Below, one piece after another: positions 45,201 through 64,000 of a DNA stretch of 64,000 bases. The notes below the pieces were generated by a model. It was not told the DNA's origin. It searched no databases and was given only the letters and a program-made list of their open reading frames with translations. Numbering within the stretch: the first letter of the stretch is position 1; each line of letters begins with the position of its first letter. The DNA comes from Lingula anatina (taxonomy: Eukaryota > Brachiopoda > Lingulata > Lingulida > Lingulidae). The stretch spans positions 536,440 to 600,439 of the forward strand of contig NW_019776024.1 of NCBI RefSeq assembly GCF_001039355.2, given 5' to 3'. The position numbers and the translations under genes were made by a program.

Positions 45201-48200
45201 GTGCGATTCAGAACATAATCACACTCAGTGTCATAGTTTACTGGCAACCTAGCTGCATTATCAATTTGCCTAGCTGTGCCGTTTCCAGAAGGGAATGATC
45301 CGCGCACCAAAGAGTCCGCCGTACCTCCCCCATTAGATACGTACTGGTTTGGGTTCGAGTGGCGTTAACAGGTCAAATTCTAGAAACGAAAATGTTGGGG
45401 GGGGGGGGGGAGGAATGAGGGCCAACCCCATAGTGACTTAACATGGACAGAATTATTAGATAATTATAGGTCCTCTGTATAGGAAACCAAAGATGGTCAG
45501 CTAAAAATTACTGAAGTTAGAGACTGGTTGCCAAGCAAATGTATAGGTTATGTGCCGCTCTGGGCGCATATATGATGTTAGAATGATGCATCAAAAGTGT
45601 TTTTTAAGCAATATAAATCACGACATCATTTTTTGCGATCAGATATTTGTTTGCAATCCTTTTTCCTGAGTTTCCAAGGCCAAGGTTATATTTTACTGCC
45701 ATTTTCCAGATTAGTTGCCCACTCAGAGACTAAAATTACTGAATTTACTCAAAACATAGTATCGCTGGCCCATAGAGTGGCTAGAAGATGGACAACGGGG
45801 AAGACACCTTGTGCATTGGTGAACGGTAATGGATCATTCTGTAAAGTAACTTTAAAAAGTAAAAGCCTTCGTCTATAAATGTAAACACTTCAAAGTATTT
45901 CCTTAGTTTGAGAATTATGTCACATTAGTTGGGCGTACTTGTAACTGTGATTCTTCTTACTAGAGTTGTGAAATACTGTGCGGAATGTGAACAGGGAGAA
46001 CATGAGAAGTTTACACCGCAGTCCACGCTGGAGAATAATTAGCTCAAGGGTATATGTTTCTTCAACCAAAAAAAGAATGTATATTTTTATCTTATCAGCC
46101 TGGGGGAAATATGACTAAAAGCGTAAATTCTTACGCTTATACAGGAGACAATTGATTATAACTGTACAAAAATATTTACACCAATATGCGCACAAACCCC
46201 CAGTCTAGGGTTCATATGTGACTTTGGGCAGATGTACAGTATTTGATGTATGCGTTTCCTAAAAAAAGTCTCTTTTGAGATTTGCTACATTCCATCAGTG
46301 TCATCCTATTTCCATAGATTTCATTTAAGGACACAGGCATTTATCATCTAATCCTCATTTTTTTCTTCCAAATACTCACTTGGGATCTTGAAAGAAATTT
46401 TACTGTTTTTGTCTATCCAGTTGTCTTGTAGTAGCAGAGCCGTTATTACCAACAAGTTGCTAAGTGTGCACTGTCGGCTTTTTAATGTTTTCTTGTTGCT
46501 ATACATCATAATATACATCATTAATCCAAAGAATCATCTATATTAACAATAACATCTAGTACTAACAATCTTCCTGTTAAAGGCAGGAAGTGCTGGGAGG
46601 TATTGAAGATGATATATCAGTGCTATATGAAACTGTTGTATATTCCTTTACCACATTTAGGAAAAGTTTCATGTGCTAGCCTAGGATTGTATTTTTATGA
46701 AAGAACTTTGTATTCTGGGACAAATCATTCATTTATTTTGGCGGGTTTAGAGGGGGGGGGGTCAGGGCAGTCCTGACCCCCCTTCTGTTTCTGAAAAAAA
46801 TAATCACACCAAAAACATCTTTCTTGTAACCTTGAAATTGGAATTTTGACTAGCTGAATCACAGTTCTAAAGCATACCAAATGACACCGTTTGCCCTCCA
46901 AAACACCAAAGGGGCAAGGGTTGGCTTCACATCCGAGACCAGTCATTCCTAAAAAACGCCCCCCCCCCCATCCTTCAACTAATCCTGGATCTGCCCCTGC
47001 CATCACTAGCTTGGGACTTCTGTGAAAAATTGTATTGATATCTGCTCTGGTTACCTTAAACCATGTAAACCAAAATACGTACCAGTATGCATTTTAACCT
47101 AAATTTGTTGCATTTAGTGCACCTTCAGTAAGATTGTTCTTCGTATGATGTTAAATCTGAAAATCTTGTTTAGTCAGTTTTAGTATTACATAACACTGTG
47201 TGACATAGGTTGTGACATTGTGATCTTCAGCTCTTTGAAATCAGCCCCTGTAATAATTTGGCAAATGATGATACTTCGTGAATACTTTCCTTTCTGTTAT
47301 AACCTCAGTAATTGATATGGACATAGAAACTGCCGATGGTGACAACAGCGTCCCTTCCTTGATTGCATTTTGTTCTGACCAGTAAAATGTTCTTTACTAC
47401 TACTGCTGCATAAGCATCAGCATTTTTTCAATATTGATATTGATAAATGATTCTGTATAGATTCTACCTGTTAAAAGTTAATCTATGCATCCTCCAAGGA
47501 TTGCACAACACAACGAGACAACAGCTGCTCATTAATTTACACTGAACCATCACATGTGGTTAATGATGTGTCCAAGTTTCACTTGACACAAGTCTCTTTG
47601 CATAGTCAGTATTTCTATTTTATATACAGACACAATGTTTGACTGTTCATCATCGTCATCATCACTGTTCACCTATAGCTGTCAAACCATATTTATGCTT
47701 CTTTTTTCAAATTCATTAAGTGGCTTCTCTTGATTAAATGTTGCCATGGTTATGTAATATTACAGTGTATGAATAAATGAAGATGAGATACATACCACAT
47801 GTTGATATCTGCTGTGAAGCACGTCACACATTGTACGTCTCCTGTTTACAAGTTGTATGGCATCTACATACAATATACAGTTAGTATATGACACCCTTAC
47901 TTGTGTTGTATAGACCACTTTCTTCACATATCAATTCAGTTTTACATTGGATTTCACATTTATCTTTAAACTTGGTTAACATATACAATGAAAACTTTCC
48001 ATTATTGGAAATTATATGGTGAATTATTGGAAAATAAAGAAAACTATATTTAGAGAGAGTTGGGATAATTTTGAAATAAGTAAAAAGCTTGAATAAGTCT
48101 CATGAAATTTAGTTCTTTATTCTTTCCAATATATGACTGGAAGCTATAATTTCAATACAAGAGGTCACTGTATTTCGCAATTAAAAATAAAAAACAACAA

Positions 48201-49699
48201 CAACACTTCACTCTTCTGTAAAGAAAACTTGGATTCTCTCTGTAATGCAGTCTTTTACCAACTTCATGTCTTAGTAAACAAGTGAACAGAAATGCCTGCC
48301 ATACTTGTTTTTTCCTGTTGTCAAACAAAAGAAAAAAAATCAAAAGTTAATTTTCTATCAATTACAGTTATATCAATATTGAATACTGTATTTTAGTATA
48401 TGTTAACAATGGCATGAAGTACATATAAAATGTTGCATGATGCAAAATAAATACTTCCTGATCTGACGGATCATGTCATGGATATTGCTGTGAAAATATT
48501 GCACTACTGTTACTTAGAATGTATGACAACATGCAGCACTGGAATAACATGGGTACATGAAATGACACCCATTCACCAAGAAGTCAGGACTTTTCAAATG
48601 CCATTTTGTATGAAAATTTTATCGAACATAAATTCTAGAGCTTTTGCACACAATGGGTGGAATGCCTTTTATACATTCTTAAATAAATTATGTCCAATTA
48701 TATGGTGAATATTAACAGTTTTACATCCAAAGATATACAGTGCAACAAATCACGTAATATATACACTCAAATGTACATATGTATCATATGTATATATTCT
48801 CAAAAGCCACATTAAACATGCATCTCAGCACTTGTTATATAAAACTGAACAATTCAAATGACACAAGTCCGAAAAAAATATATATATTCTCATATGACCT
48901 TTATGATATAGAATGTTGTGACACCCTGATAAAAAAATATAATCATAAACAGGATAGACACTGCAGTCAAGAAAGAGGTCATCATTCAAAAGCCTCGATT
49001 CTGGCACAGTGTGTTTAATTTGGATCATCATTTTTCAACCAAAAGCTACACGTAGATCCTGTTGTTATGGAGTCAAAACTTCTGTGGCAATATTATGCTG
49101 TAGGACTTGGTGACATTATGGAGCTATGTATCCATTTAAATACATTGCAGTTCCCAATACTAGATTTTGAGAGGTTAAAAATTCTAAGTTCAGTATTCTT
49201 TTTTATCCTACTGACACAGGCACACCTACCCTAAATAAATAAGGCAATTAGGGCAGTTGAAATAAACAGGCAAAAACTAAAACTTTGCTTCACTTGCATG
49301 TGTTTACTTATAAAGATCCATTACTCTTCTCTGTAATGTGCTGTATTGCACATATAGCTAAAACTGATAAGAAAATTAAAAAATACACCACAGGACAAAA
49401 AGTCTTGACTTTTATCAATTCCATCTTAATATGTATAATATTAGATTTTAACATAACATTAATAAACAAGGCAACAACTGTTAAATTTACGGTAGACACC
49501 ATTTTATAAAAACCAAAAATCTGTACAAAAGAATTATTGAATAATCAATAAGATAATCATTTGATTAAAGTGGCCAACAGCACTTGGCTTTGATTAAAAC
49601 AACTCCACAGGAACTTGAATTGTTCTGAAATGGCTTGGTTCTCTAAATCTATCAACCAAAGAACAAATTCATTATTATAAATTACCTTGGATGTATTCA
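42249..49699. other. Intergenic region between PKA-C and ANKRD55
   Basis: This 7.4 kb has no supported exon. It contains PKA-C upstream sequence, a G14 run at 45397-45410 and the dispersed element at 46736-46999. Its right part probably holds the ANKRD55 3' UTR; a TTTATT at 48115-48120 is one possible - strand poly(A) signal. Confidence 0.4.
46736..46999. mobile_element. Short non-autonomous DNA element, copy 2
   Basis: TTGGCGGGTTTAGAGG at the left, GGATCTGCCCCTG at the right and the internal TTGACTAGCTGAATCA show this is the same family as the copies at 35.6 and 56.9 kb. No convincing target-site duplication is visible, so the left end is approximate. Confidence 0.55.
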
Positions 49700-56340
<6,641 letters not shown>

Positions 56341-56888
56341 CTGAAAATATGACCAGTATTACAAACTGACAATGTACCAACTCACTGTATCTAATTCAGT
56401 CACATAGTATACTATATAAACATATTTCTTTATATTCTTTTAAATCTGTAATATCATTGCCCGTATTTACTTGAAGTTCAATTCTGTTTATTATTTGCTG
56501 TCCTAGTAGGCCTGAAAAGGGATGGGGTTCAGGGAGTTTGAAAGAAGGACCCTTTTGGCCGGAAAATGTGCATCAATTTTTGATCTAGGTTCTACAAAAT
56601 ATTCCTCAAGCTAGGCCAACTAAGGGTGTTAACAGGTCCACTTTTTTCAGAAAAAAGGTCCTCCCACTCCTTTGATACTATTGGCTACAGGCCTGCCTAG
56701 TGCAGACTTAATATAATTTGTGACCACAACAACAATCTTATTGGTCTAAGTACAGATAGTCATAATCAAAGAATGCTAATCAAGAGTTTTTCTTATTTTT
56801 TTATAAAATGAATTTCACTACCTTTAACTATTTGCATTGCGTGAAAGAAAGGCTTCAATCCAGCCAGCACTGCTCAAAGTTGAAGATG

Positions 56889-57167
56889 CAGTGGCGGATT
56901 TAGAGGGGGGGTCAAGGGGGTCCTGACCCCCCCCCCCCCCCCCCCCACCTTCGCTTTCTGGTCCCCTCTTGAAATCAGAATTTTGACTATAGCTGAATCA
57001 TAGTTCTAAACCATACCAAATAGCATTGTTCGCCCTCTAAAATACCAAAATTTTTCAGGGCCCTTCAGCGGGCAACAAACCCCATACCAAGTGGTGGTGG
57101 TGTGGGGGGAGAGGGTTGGTTTCGCATTTGCAGACCCCCGCTTCAAATAATCATGAATCCACCCCTG
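56889..57167. mobile_element. Short non-autonomous DNA element, copy 3
   Basis: The ends are CAGTGGCGGATTTAGAGG and GAATCCACCCCTG, with the internal TTGACTATAGCTGAATCA shared with the other copies and a C-run near 56929. A 5-bp AGATG flanks both ends. It lies in the large intron upstream of the first supported ANKRD55 exon. Confidence 0.6.
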
Positions 57168-57663
57168 AGATGGATGTAACTGTAACATCAGGTGGGCATA
57201 TTTATTTATTCCAACATGGGGGGAAAACCAAATAACAAAATTCATAGCACAGAAAGAAATGACCCCAAGCCAATATTAAAACAAAAACTGAATGAATACA
57301 TCTTGTTAGATCACAGGAACCCTATTTAATATGATACGTCATGTATATTAATTTTTTTCATATCAAATTTACCGTCAACAACAGGAAGTTATTAATGTTA
57401 CAGTAGCATGGTGTTAATCTTATGAGCACAAGTAAATGCGTCAGCTTAAGTATGGGATTTGTGAGCTGGATACCTGGCTCCCTTCCATTCAAACATGTTG
57501 CCAAACATTCAAGTTGGGTTAAAATGTCTTTTCTATATTGCAGACAATTTTAGATGGTTGAGAACTTTTGTATACCACTGACCATAATGAAGTGATTAAA
57601 TGAAAACCCTTCTCAAATGACAACATCTTTAACCTAACATTTTACCCTACTATTTAACTTTAG

Positions 57664-57666
<3 letters not shown>

Positions 57667-57735
<69 letters not shown>
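57667..57735. repeat. (TA)n microsatellite
   Basis: About 34 uninterrupted TA units, about 90 bp to the left of the 1252-bp direct duplication. Confidence 0.95.
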
Positions 57736-57737
<2 letters not shown>

Positions 57738-57827
57738 AAGTCAAGTACTAAAATAAATCAAGCATAGGTTGGTTTACTATTAAATTCTGTCTAATATTAT
57801 TCCAGAGCATACTAGTATATTTTTACC

Positions 57828-60332
57828 ATTGTGTTCTACTGCATGCCAAAGACATATTATTTCAATGCTTCCATTAGTAGAGTCAATAATTAGGAAGGCT
57901 TTGGAAAACATCACAAGCCACTGTGCTGGTTTATTGATGGTTTTAGGTAATGTTTACTTTTTTGGTTTCCAAGGCCATAGCTTGCATATAACAACCTCAA
58001 ATGCCCAAGACAGGACAGTTTCACATTCAATAATTGTCATCTTTATCAGAGCATGTACATTTATGAAATGATATTTAATAACCTGAGTATGCCTTTCAAT
58101 ATCAATTATATGAAAGTCCTTATTCAAAAAATGAAATATGATATACTAATTAAGTTTTTTCATGAACTGCACCTCACAACTGCCTTAAAAGATGTACTTG
58201 TCAAGGTTTTAAGATAAATTTTTTGTTTCTTGTTCATGTTTACACCTGTTTATAAATACTTATTAAAGAATATGGCTCATTAGATTACTATTGGAATGAA
58301 AGAATATTCAAACCAACCACCCCGTCACCAAATCATGTAATTGATTAATATACCTTGATCATATATAGTAGTGTCTGAACACAATCTTTGTGTGCTAGTA
58401 TATAAACCTATTATTTGTATGTTACAGTTTTGTAGCAAATATTTATCTTTAGGCTTTAGTATGTCATTGTAAAAAAAATGTTTTTTTACTGAAATAAATA
58501 CCATGGTAACAAAAATTAGTGTTTGTGTGAGGTTAATTCAAGTTTATTAGCTTGAAGAGTAACTATAGTAATGGCTACTGTCATAGCAATATTGCAGTGG
58601 CTATATTTAGTTGACAATTAAATGCTTTTCAGTCTATTTTTATCCGACTGCCTTGTTCTTCTCCAGGTTGCATGTCATGTTAGGTTACCTAATTGGCAGG
58701 TGTACTGTGAGTGTGTGTGTGTGTGATTAAAAATAACACTCTCACATAATATAAATTTATTCATCCTGTTGGTATGATCAAGTATGTCTTATTTTGGACT
58801 TAAATCACTTGCAGAAAAGTACATTCCCAAATGTTTAATAAACACAGATACAGTTTTGATATGATCAACTGTATGATAGTGGAAATGAATATATAAATAA
58901 TTAAAAACTTTTTTAAATGTGATTTTTGGTTTTTGGCAATATCATGCCTTGATCAGAGGAAATTTCTACCTAACATATCTCTACTCAAGATATTGTGTAT
59001 ATGATATGTGTGTCAAGTTTTATATTTTATTATTGTATGATAATTTTATTGAATATGTTTTGCAAAATAAATGTCAGACNATTGTGTTCTACTGCATGCC
59101 AAAGACATATCATTTCAATGCTTCCATTAGTAGAGTCAATAATTAGGAAGGCTTTGGAAAACATCACAAGCCACTGTGCTGGTTTATTGATGGTTTTAGG
59201 TAATGTTTACTTTTTTGGTTTCCAAGGCCATAGCTTGCATATAACAACCTCAAATGCCCAAGACAGGACAGTTTCACATTCAATAATTGTCATCTTTATC
59301 AGAGCATGTACATTTATGAAATGATATTTAATAACCTGAGTATGCCTTTCAATATCAATTATATGAAAGTCCTTATTCAAAAAATGAAATATGATATACT
59401 AATTAAGTTTTTTCATGAACTGCACCTCACAACTGCCTTAAAAGATGTACTTGTCAAGGTTTTAAGATAAATTTTTTGTTTCTTGTTCATGTTTACACCT
59501 GTTTATAAATACTTATTAAAGAATATGGCTCATTAGATTACTATTGGAATGAAAGAATATTCAAACCAACCACCCCGTCACCAAATCATGTAATTGATTA
59601 ATATACCTTGATCATATATAGTAGTGTCTGAACACAATCTTTGTGTGCTAGTATATAAACCTATTATTTGTATGTTACAGTTTTGTAGCAAATATTTATC
59701 TTTAGGCTTTAGTATGTCATTGTAAAAAAAATGTTTTTTTACTGAAATAAATACCATGGTAACAAAAATTAGTGTTTGTGTGAGGTTAATTCAAGTTTAT
59801 TAGCTTGAAGAGTAACTATAGTAATGGCTACTGTCATAGCAATATTGCAGTGGCTATATTTAGTTGACAATTAAATGCTTTTCAGTCTATTTTTATCCGA
59901 CTGCCTTGTTCTTCTCCAGGTTGCATGTCATGTTAGGTTACCTAATTGGCAGGTGTACTGTGAGTGTGTGTGTGTGTGATTAAAAATAACACTCTCACAT
60001 AATATAAATTTATTCATCCTGTTGGTATGATCAAGTATGTCTTATTTTGGACTTAAATCACTTGCAGAAAAGTACATTCCCAAATGTTTAATAAACACAG
60101 ATACAGTTTTGATATGATCAACTGTATGATAGTGGAAATGAATATATAAATAATTAAAAACTTTTTTAAATGTGATTTTTGGTTTTTGGCAATATCATGC
60201 CTTGATCAGAGGAAATTTCTACCTAACATATCTCTACTCAAGATATTGTGTATATGACATGTGTGTCAAGTTTTATATTTTATTATTGTATGATAATTTT
60301 ATTGAATATGTTTTGCAAAATAAATGTCAGAC
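57828..60332. repeat. 1252-bp direct duplication joined by one N
   Basis: 57828-59079 and 59081-60332 are almost identical; I saw two differences (an A-to-A-flanked T/C near 57859 versus 59112, and GATATG versus GACATG near 59006 versus 60259). The single N at 59080 sits exactly at the junction. This is more likely two overlapping contig ends not merged, possibly two alleles, than a real tandem duplication. No coding content was seen. Confidence 0.9.
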
Positions 60333-60949
60333 CTGGCAGAAGCATCCAAAGTCTTTTATCTAGTCTAGCTGTCTTAAACAGCATTAATTCTATGTGAGTG
60401 CATTTTGTTATGATTATTCCTTACCTCCATATTTGAACAAGAGAGTTTGCATGCATGACAAGAAGGCACTTAAAAATAATCTAGAAGAGGCATGTGTATG
60501 TAAATATACCTATGCAAATTTATTTGAACTTGTACTTTTATCAATCTATTATTATAATAAGATACATGCACTGCATAAAACAGACTGGATTCAACATTTG
60601 TACAATTTCCCCCAATAGTACTAGTACAGGCAGGCCATCTACAATGATTGAATGCCAAACTCTGTTCACGCACCTTAATATCACAGGTCTTCAAAGTGTA
60701 CAATATACAAGGTATCAGGTTGAATCTTAAACTTGGAAAGCAATATCTTAATTAACACTGACACTGTGGCATCTATCTTTATGACAATGACTCTGATAGC
60801 CATAGATCTTTGACCTACCTGATCATGATTAAAACCACTGTTGAGAAAAACAAGACAGTACTCACCCATGACACAATACCTTCCTGCTTGCTGTTACCAG
60901 GCAGAAATCAATGTCATCTGCATGAGGACTTATAATGTCAAGGCATCAA

Positions 60950-61550
60950 ATACTCAGAGCTTAGGGTTCTCATCATATCCAATTTCTCCTTCCGTAGATT
61001 CTAGTGACACTTCACATCCTGCAACCTCTTCAGTAACATATATCATATATCTTTTACCAAAAGAACGTGCATATTGGTGACCTATGAGTACTATAAATTA
61101 TGTTTTGCAATGCCCACTCTCCTTTGGTTCAATCCAAATGAATGTTTCAGCTTGTTGATTTAGTTGACTTGCCTCAGAATCACCTGTTGGGTGTGGAACT
61201 GCCACACATGTGATGCATTACAGCATTATAATTTAGGCACTAAATTTTAAGGGCTACCATGAGCTGTCTGCATGAATACCAATTGTCTGATCCAGCAGTA
61301 GCTCGTTTTGTTACTCCTACTGTATATCTGTAGGAAGGCTGATGGTGCTTCACCAGTTCACTGTGGTATCCCTCTTGAAAAGCAATGTCAGCAAATCATT
61401 CTGGGCACAGTGCATCATTCCCAACATGACAATCTAGGTAGCTGTGCCTGATATTTGATATCTTTGTAATCTCCAGAAGCTTACACTTTGAAGAATACCT
61501 TCAGCTCATATTGAGACTGATAGTGCTCAACAATTTCAACACTTTCCACC
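60950..61550 (-). pseudogene. Possible decayed coding sequence, unidentified
   Basis: Several stretches on the - strand read as protein-like but are broken by stops and frame changes. Examples are FGKRYMIYVTEEVAGCEVSL (about 60958-61072), DIAFQEGYHSELVKHHQPSY and its continuation (about 61262-61405), and VEIVEHYQSQYELKVFFKV (about 61488-61548). I do not recognise the family. It could be a retrocopy, a transposon remnant, or missed exons of a rapidly evolving gene. Confidence 0.3.
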
Positions 61551-61597
61551 AAAAAAGGCTCAGCATTGCCTCAGCCCAGCATTGTACTTTAAATAAC

Positions 61598-61666
61598 CTT
61601 CTGGGCAGTCTAAGTCGCTGTAAAGTCCACCATTAATGAAGATGTCAGCTATAGAATTTTGCTCAC
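61598..61666 (-). CDS. Candidate upstream ANKRD55 exon
   Basis: An acceptor (cttttcag-like) is followed by 69 nt reading GEQNSIADIFINGGLYSDLD then CPE, ending GAAG before gttatt. Its phase-1 end fits the phase needed by the exon at 56218-56340, giving ...CPE-DDADVDRN. The donor is weak, the intron would be 5.3 kb, and the neighbouring sequence contains other decayed coding-like pieces, so this may be a chance fit or part of a fossil gene. Confidence 0.3.
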
Positions 61667-64000
61667 CTGAAAGAATATTTAGACAGTGTATTATAATCGC
61701 AGTACAACAATATGCTTAATGTAAGCTCAAATATAAATATTTTCCCTGTGCTTCAAAGCACAGTTCACTAGTTGCTTTCACCAAGAGCAACAGAACAAAC
61801 AGTCTATACATGGCACAGCACTGAATATTTTGATCTATCTTTAGGTCTATATTTCAGACAAAGGAACATTTCTGTTATGAAAATAAACATTCATTGGCAA
61901 AGTGGGACAACAGCTAAAACAGGTGCATTTCTACATAAAAGTGAGGTTAAGCTTATACAATTGCATACAAACAAATTAGACTGTATTATGTGTCATGTTA
62001 TTTCACCACTTTCACATTACAAAATATTACACATAAAAAGTAGGATGTCTTAGTGCAAATGTACTACCTAGGACAGTGTAGGTACGTAATACATAAAGTA
62101 AATGCTATATATGTGTTTTTATATATTTGTAGTTTTTATGAGAAAAAAGTAATTCTACCTTTCAAAACTGTTTTCAAAAAAATTCAATGAGAAAGCTTTA
62201 TAAAGTGACAAAAATTTGCAATGTATACTTTAACAGGAAAAATACATTTTAATATCAACTTTTATTTTGTTCTGATACATGTACCTTGCAAAAATTCAAC
62301 ACCTCTAATTTCTGTCAACTGTAAAAATATCCATGATAATTATTGATTCATATTCAAGGAAGACTTAAAAATACAACTCTCTTATTGGCAATAACCATTT
62401 CATTTCTCATAAGGTGCAAAAAGTTAACATGACACATTTCATCCATTTGCACAAAATAAATAAAATAAATGTATGCACGTCTTTCAACATCAATTTTATG
62501 CCAAGTGTGGGCAACTACCAAGTCCAAGCCCATAAAGAGAATCAATATCTTGACAATAATTGCTCCAGTGTCCTGCCAATGATTTTCATTTCCTGGGCAT
62601 TGGGTTGTAAGGCAAATTTAGGTGGATTTATTTTCTCAGTCATATATCACTTTGATTTAATAGCATACAATTTGTCAACCCAGAGCTTACCAAAGTGGTG
62701 AAAAAGAACAGCAACTACAGGCAATTTAAACAATTTTTTGTCAGTTTCTCAGTATGTTTTTTTATCCTTTTTATAACTATTGTAATGATAATAGAAATGT
62801 TACAAAAACTACCCACAACCTTGGTGAAATTGATTATTCAAAACAATATTAAAGTAAAAAGCTTGCAAGGGGTAATAAGGCTATAGATGCACTTCGTATA
62901 GATTACACAAAAAGTATTCTCCTATGGAATTAGCTGAAATTACACACCAAAATAGTCAAAACACCACTGAATCTTTCATTATAGTACAAATGGGAATGGA
63001 TAAATAATACAAATAGCATTATACTGCTGCAAATCTCATTTCCATTAGTTCTACACTGTCGACAGACCTTAAGTATTTGATGTCTACATTTTGGACTTAA
63101 CATGTACAAGGCAGCATTCAATAAAATAGCTACTCATACAACCAAAACACAAAACTGAGATAAATAAATTTATACTTCTGAGAAAATAAAGCATCAACAA
63201 AGCAGCTTAAACAATACAGTTGACTTATAATATTTTTTCAACAGCAGCTTTCTCTTACGATGGTTTGGTTTCCCAGCTATAACTCTGGGTCTTTACAAAC
63301 TAATGAACAGAAAGAGCAGTTCAGTTTTCCACTCATATAAAACTGGCCACGTACAAAATATGATAACAATAAAGGGATAGAAAAGTTATAAAGATTATAA
63401 TGAGACTGGACCCCTCAAGTCTAATAATCAAAGAAAATGGCAGTATGCAACATACATGCACACAGGGTGCTGCCGTGCATATAAAGATAAAGGACTAGTA
63501 CGTGCAAATTGCCTGTTTACAGTCCTTGACATGGTACGCTTTGCAGCTATTGAAGGTTTATTTTCAATATTCCTTTTTTGAGGTAAAAAAAAGTAATATG
63601 GCATATTTATAGATAATGGTATGGGTTGATAATTTAAGACCAACAGCCATGTAGTTTTGTAAAACTTGAATCATAACATTTCAGCATATGTAGTATATTC
63701 TTTCTTCTACAACTTCCACATGCTCTGCCAATGCCCCATATATAGTCAAGTAAGAACATTCTGTTCAAGTTATGATGAATGGCAATAATCTTTTTTTTTT
63801 TTATTTTGTGGATTTAGGTAAAAGTGTGCAAAGTAAGTTTTTTTTTTGGGGGGGGGGGGGTGGGGGGTGGAGATAGTGTTTTTACATATATGTTACATTT
63901 TTTGAAAATTTGGACTGGAGCATCACCATGAGTTTATATGGCATCCGTCAGCCTAATGTTGCCATGAAGTTTTGTAATAAATTCATATTTTATTCTTAGT
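61667..64000. other. Unassigned right end of the window
   Basis: AT-rich sequence with no supported exon. A T-run followed by G13 and two shorter G-runs lies at 63839-63870. It could be intron or a UTR of a gene outside the window. Confidence 0.4.

Noticed and set aside
57829-59324. Repeated 80-110 codon open readings (CSTACQRHIISMLPL...) in both halves of the duplication
   Set aside because: Open only by chance in AT-rich DNA; they appear twice because the sequence is duplicated, and no domain or splice context is visible.

Overview
The window is animal nuclear DNA: AT-rich, interrupted by many short introns, with microsatellites, dispersed short transposon relics and assembly gaps. The protein families and splice structure point to a marine invertebrate. 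A mollusc is the best guess, because the internal cassette exons of the PKA gene resemble those I recall from Aplysia. That placement is inference. All exon boundaries were read by hand from splice signals, reading phase and recalled family sequences; no alignment was run.

Layout. (1) Positions 1-357, + strand: 3' end of an unrecognised gene for a single-pass membrane protein, followed by a 3' UTR to about 1190. (2) Positions 20880 down to 1857, - strand: 43 coding exons of a USP24-type ubiquitin hydrolase. They give 1887 codons with every phase consistent. They run from an N-terminal UBA domain to the zinc-finger part of the catalytic domain, where the recognisable exons stop. The catalytic His part is not in the window. 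(3) Positions 42248 down to 23192, - strand: a gene for the cAMP-dependent protein kinase catalytic subunit (PKA-C). It has three alternative first exons, three tandem mutually exclusive cassettes for the catalytic-loop region and two alternative C-terminal exons. The simplest combination is 351 residues, the length of the mammalian enzyme. (4) Positions 56340 down to 49700, - strand: an ANKRD55-type ankyrin-repeat protein in 11 exons, with a possible further upstream exon at 61598-61666. (5) Positions 42.2-49.7 kb and 61.7-64 kb: no supported gene.

The genes are not an operon and share no obvious pathway. The most interesting locus is the PKA-C gene. Exon phases allow 3 x 3 x 2 in-frame proteins, and inclusion of two cassettes or none shifts the frame. 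One alternative C-tail replaces the Ser338-equivalent autophosphorylation site with Ala while keeping the FDDYEE and terminal F-x-x-F motifs. Two introns, one in PKA-C and one in USP24, appear to use GC donors.

Assembly caveats: a 394-base N gap at 16230-16623; single Ns at 18497, 37826 and 59080; and a near-perfect 1252-bp direct duplication joined at the N of 59080, which looks like unmerged contig ends.
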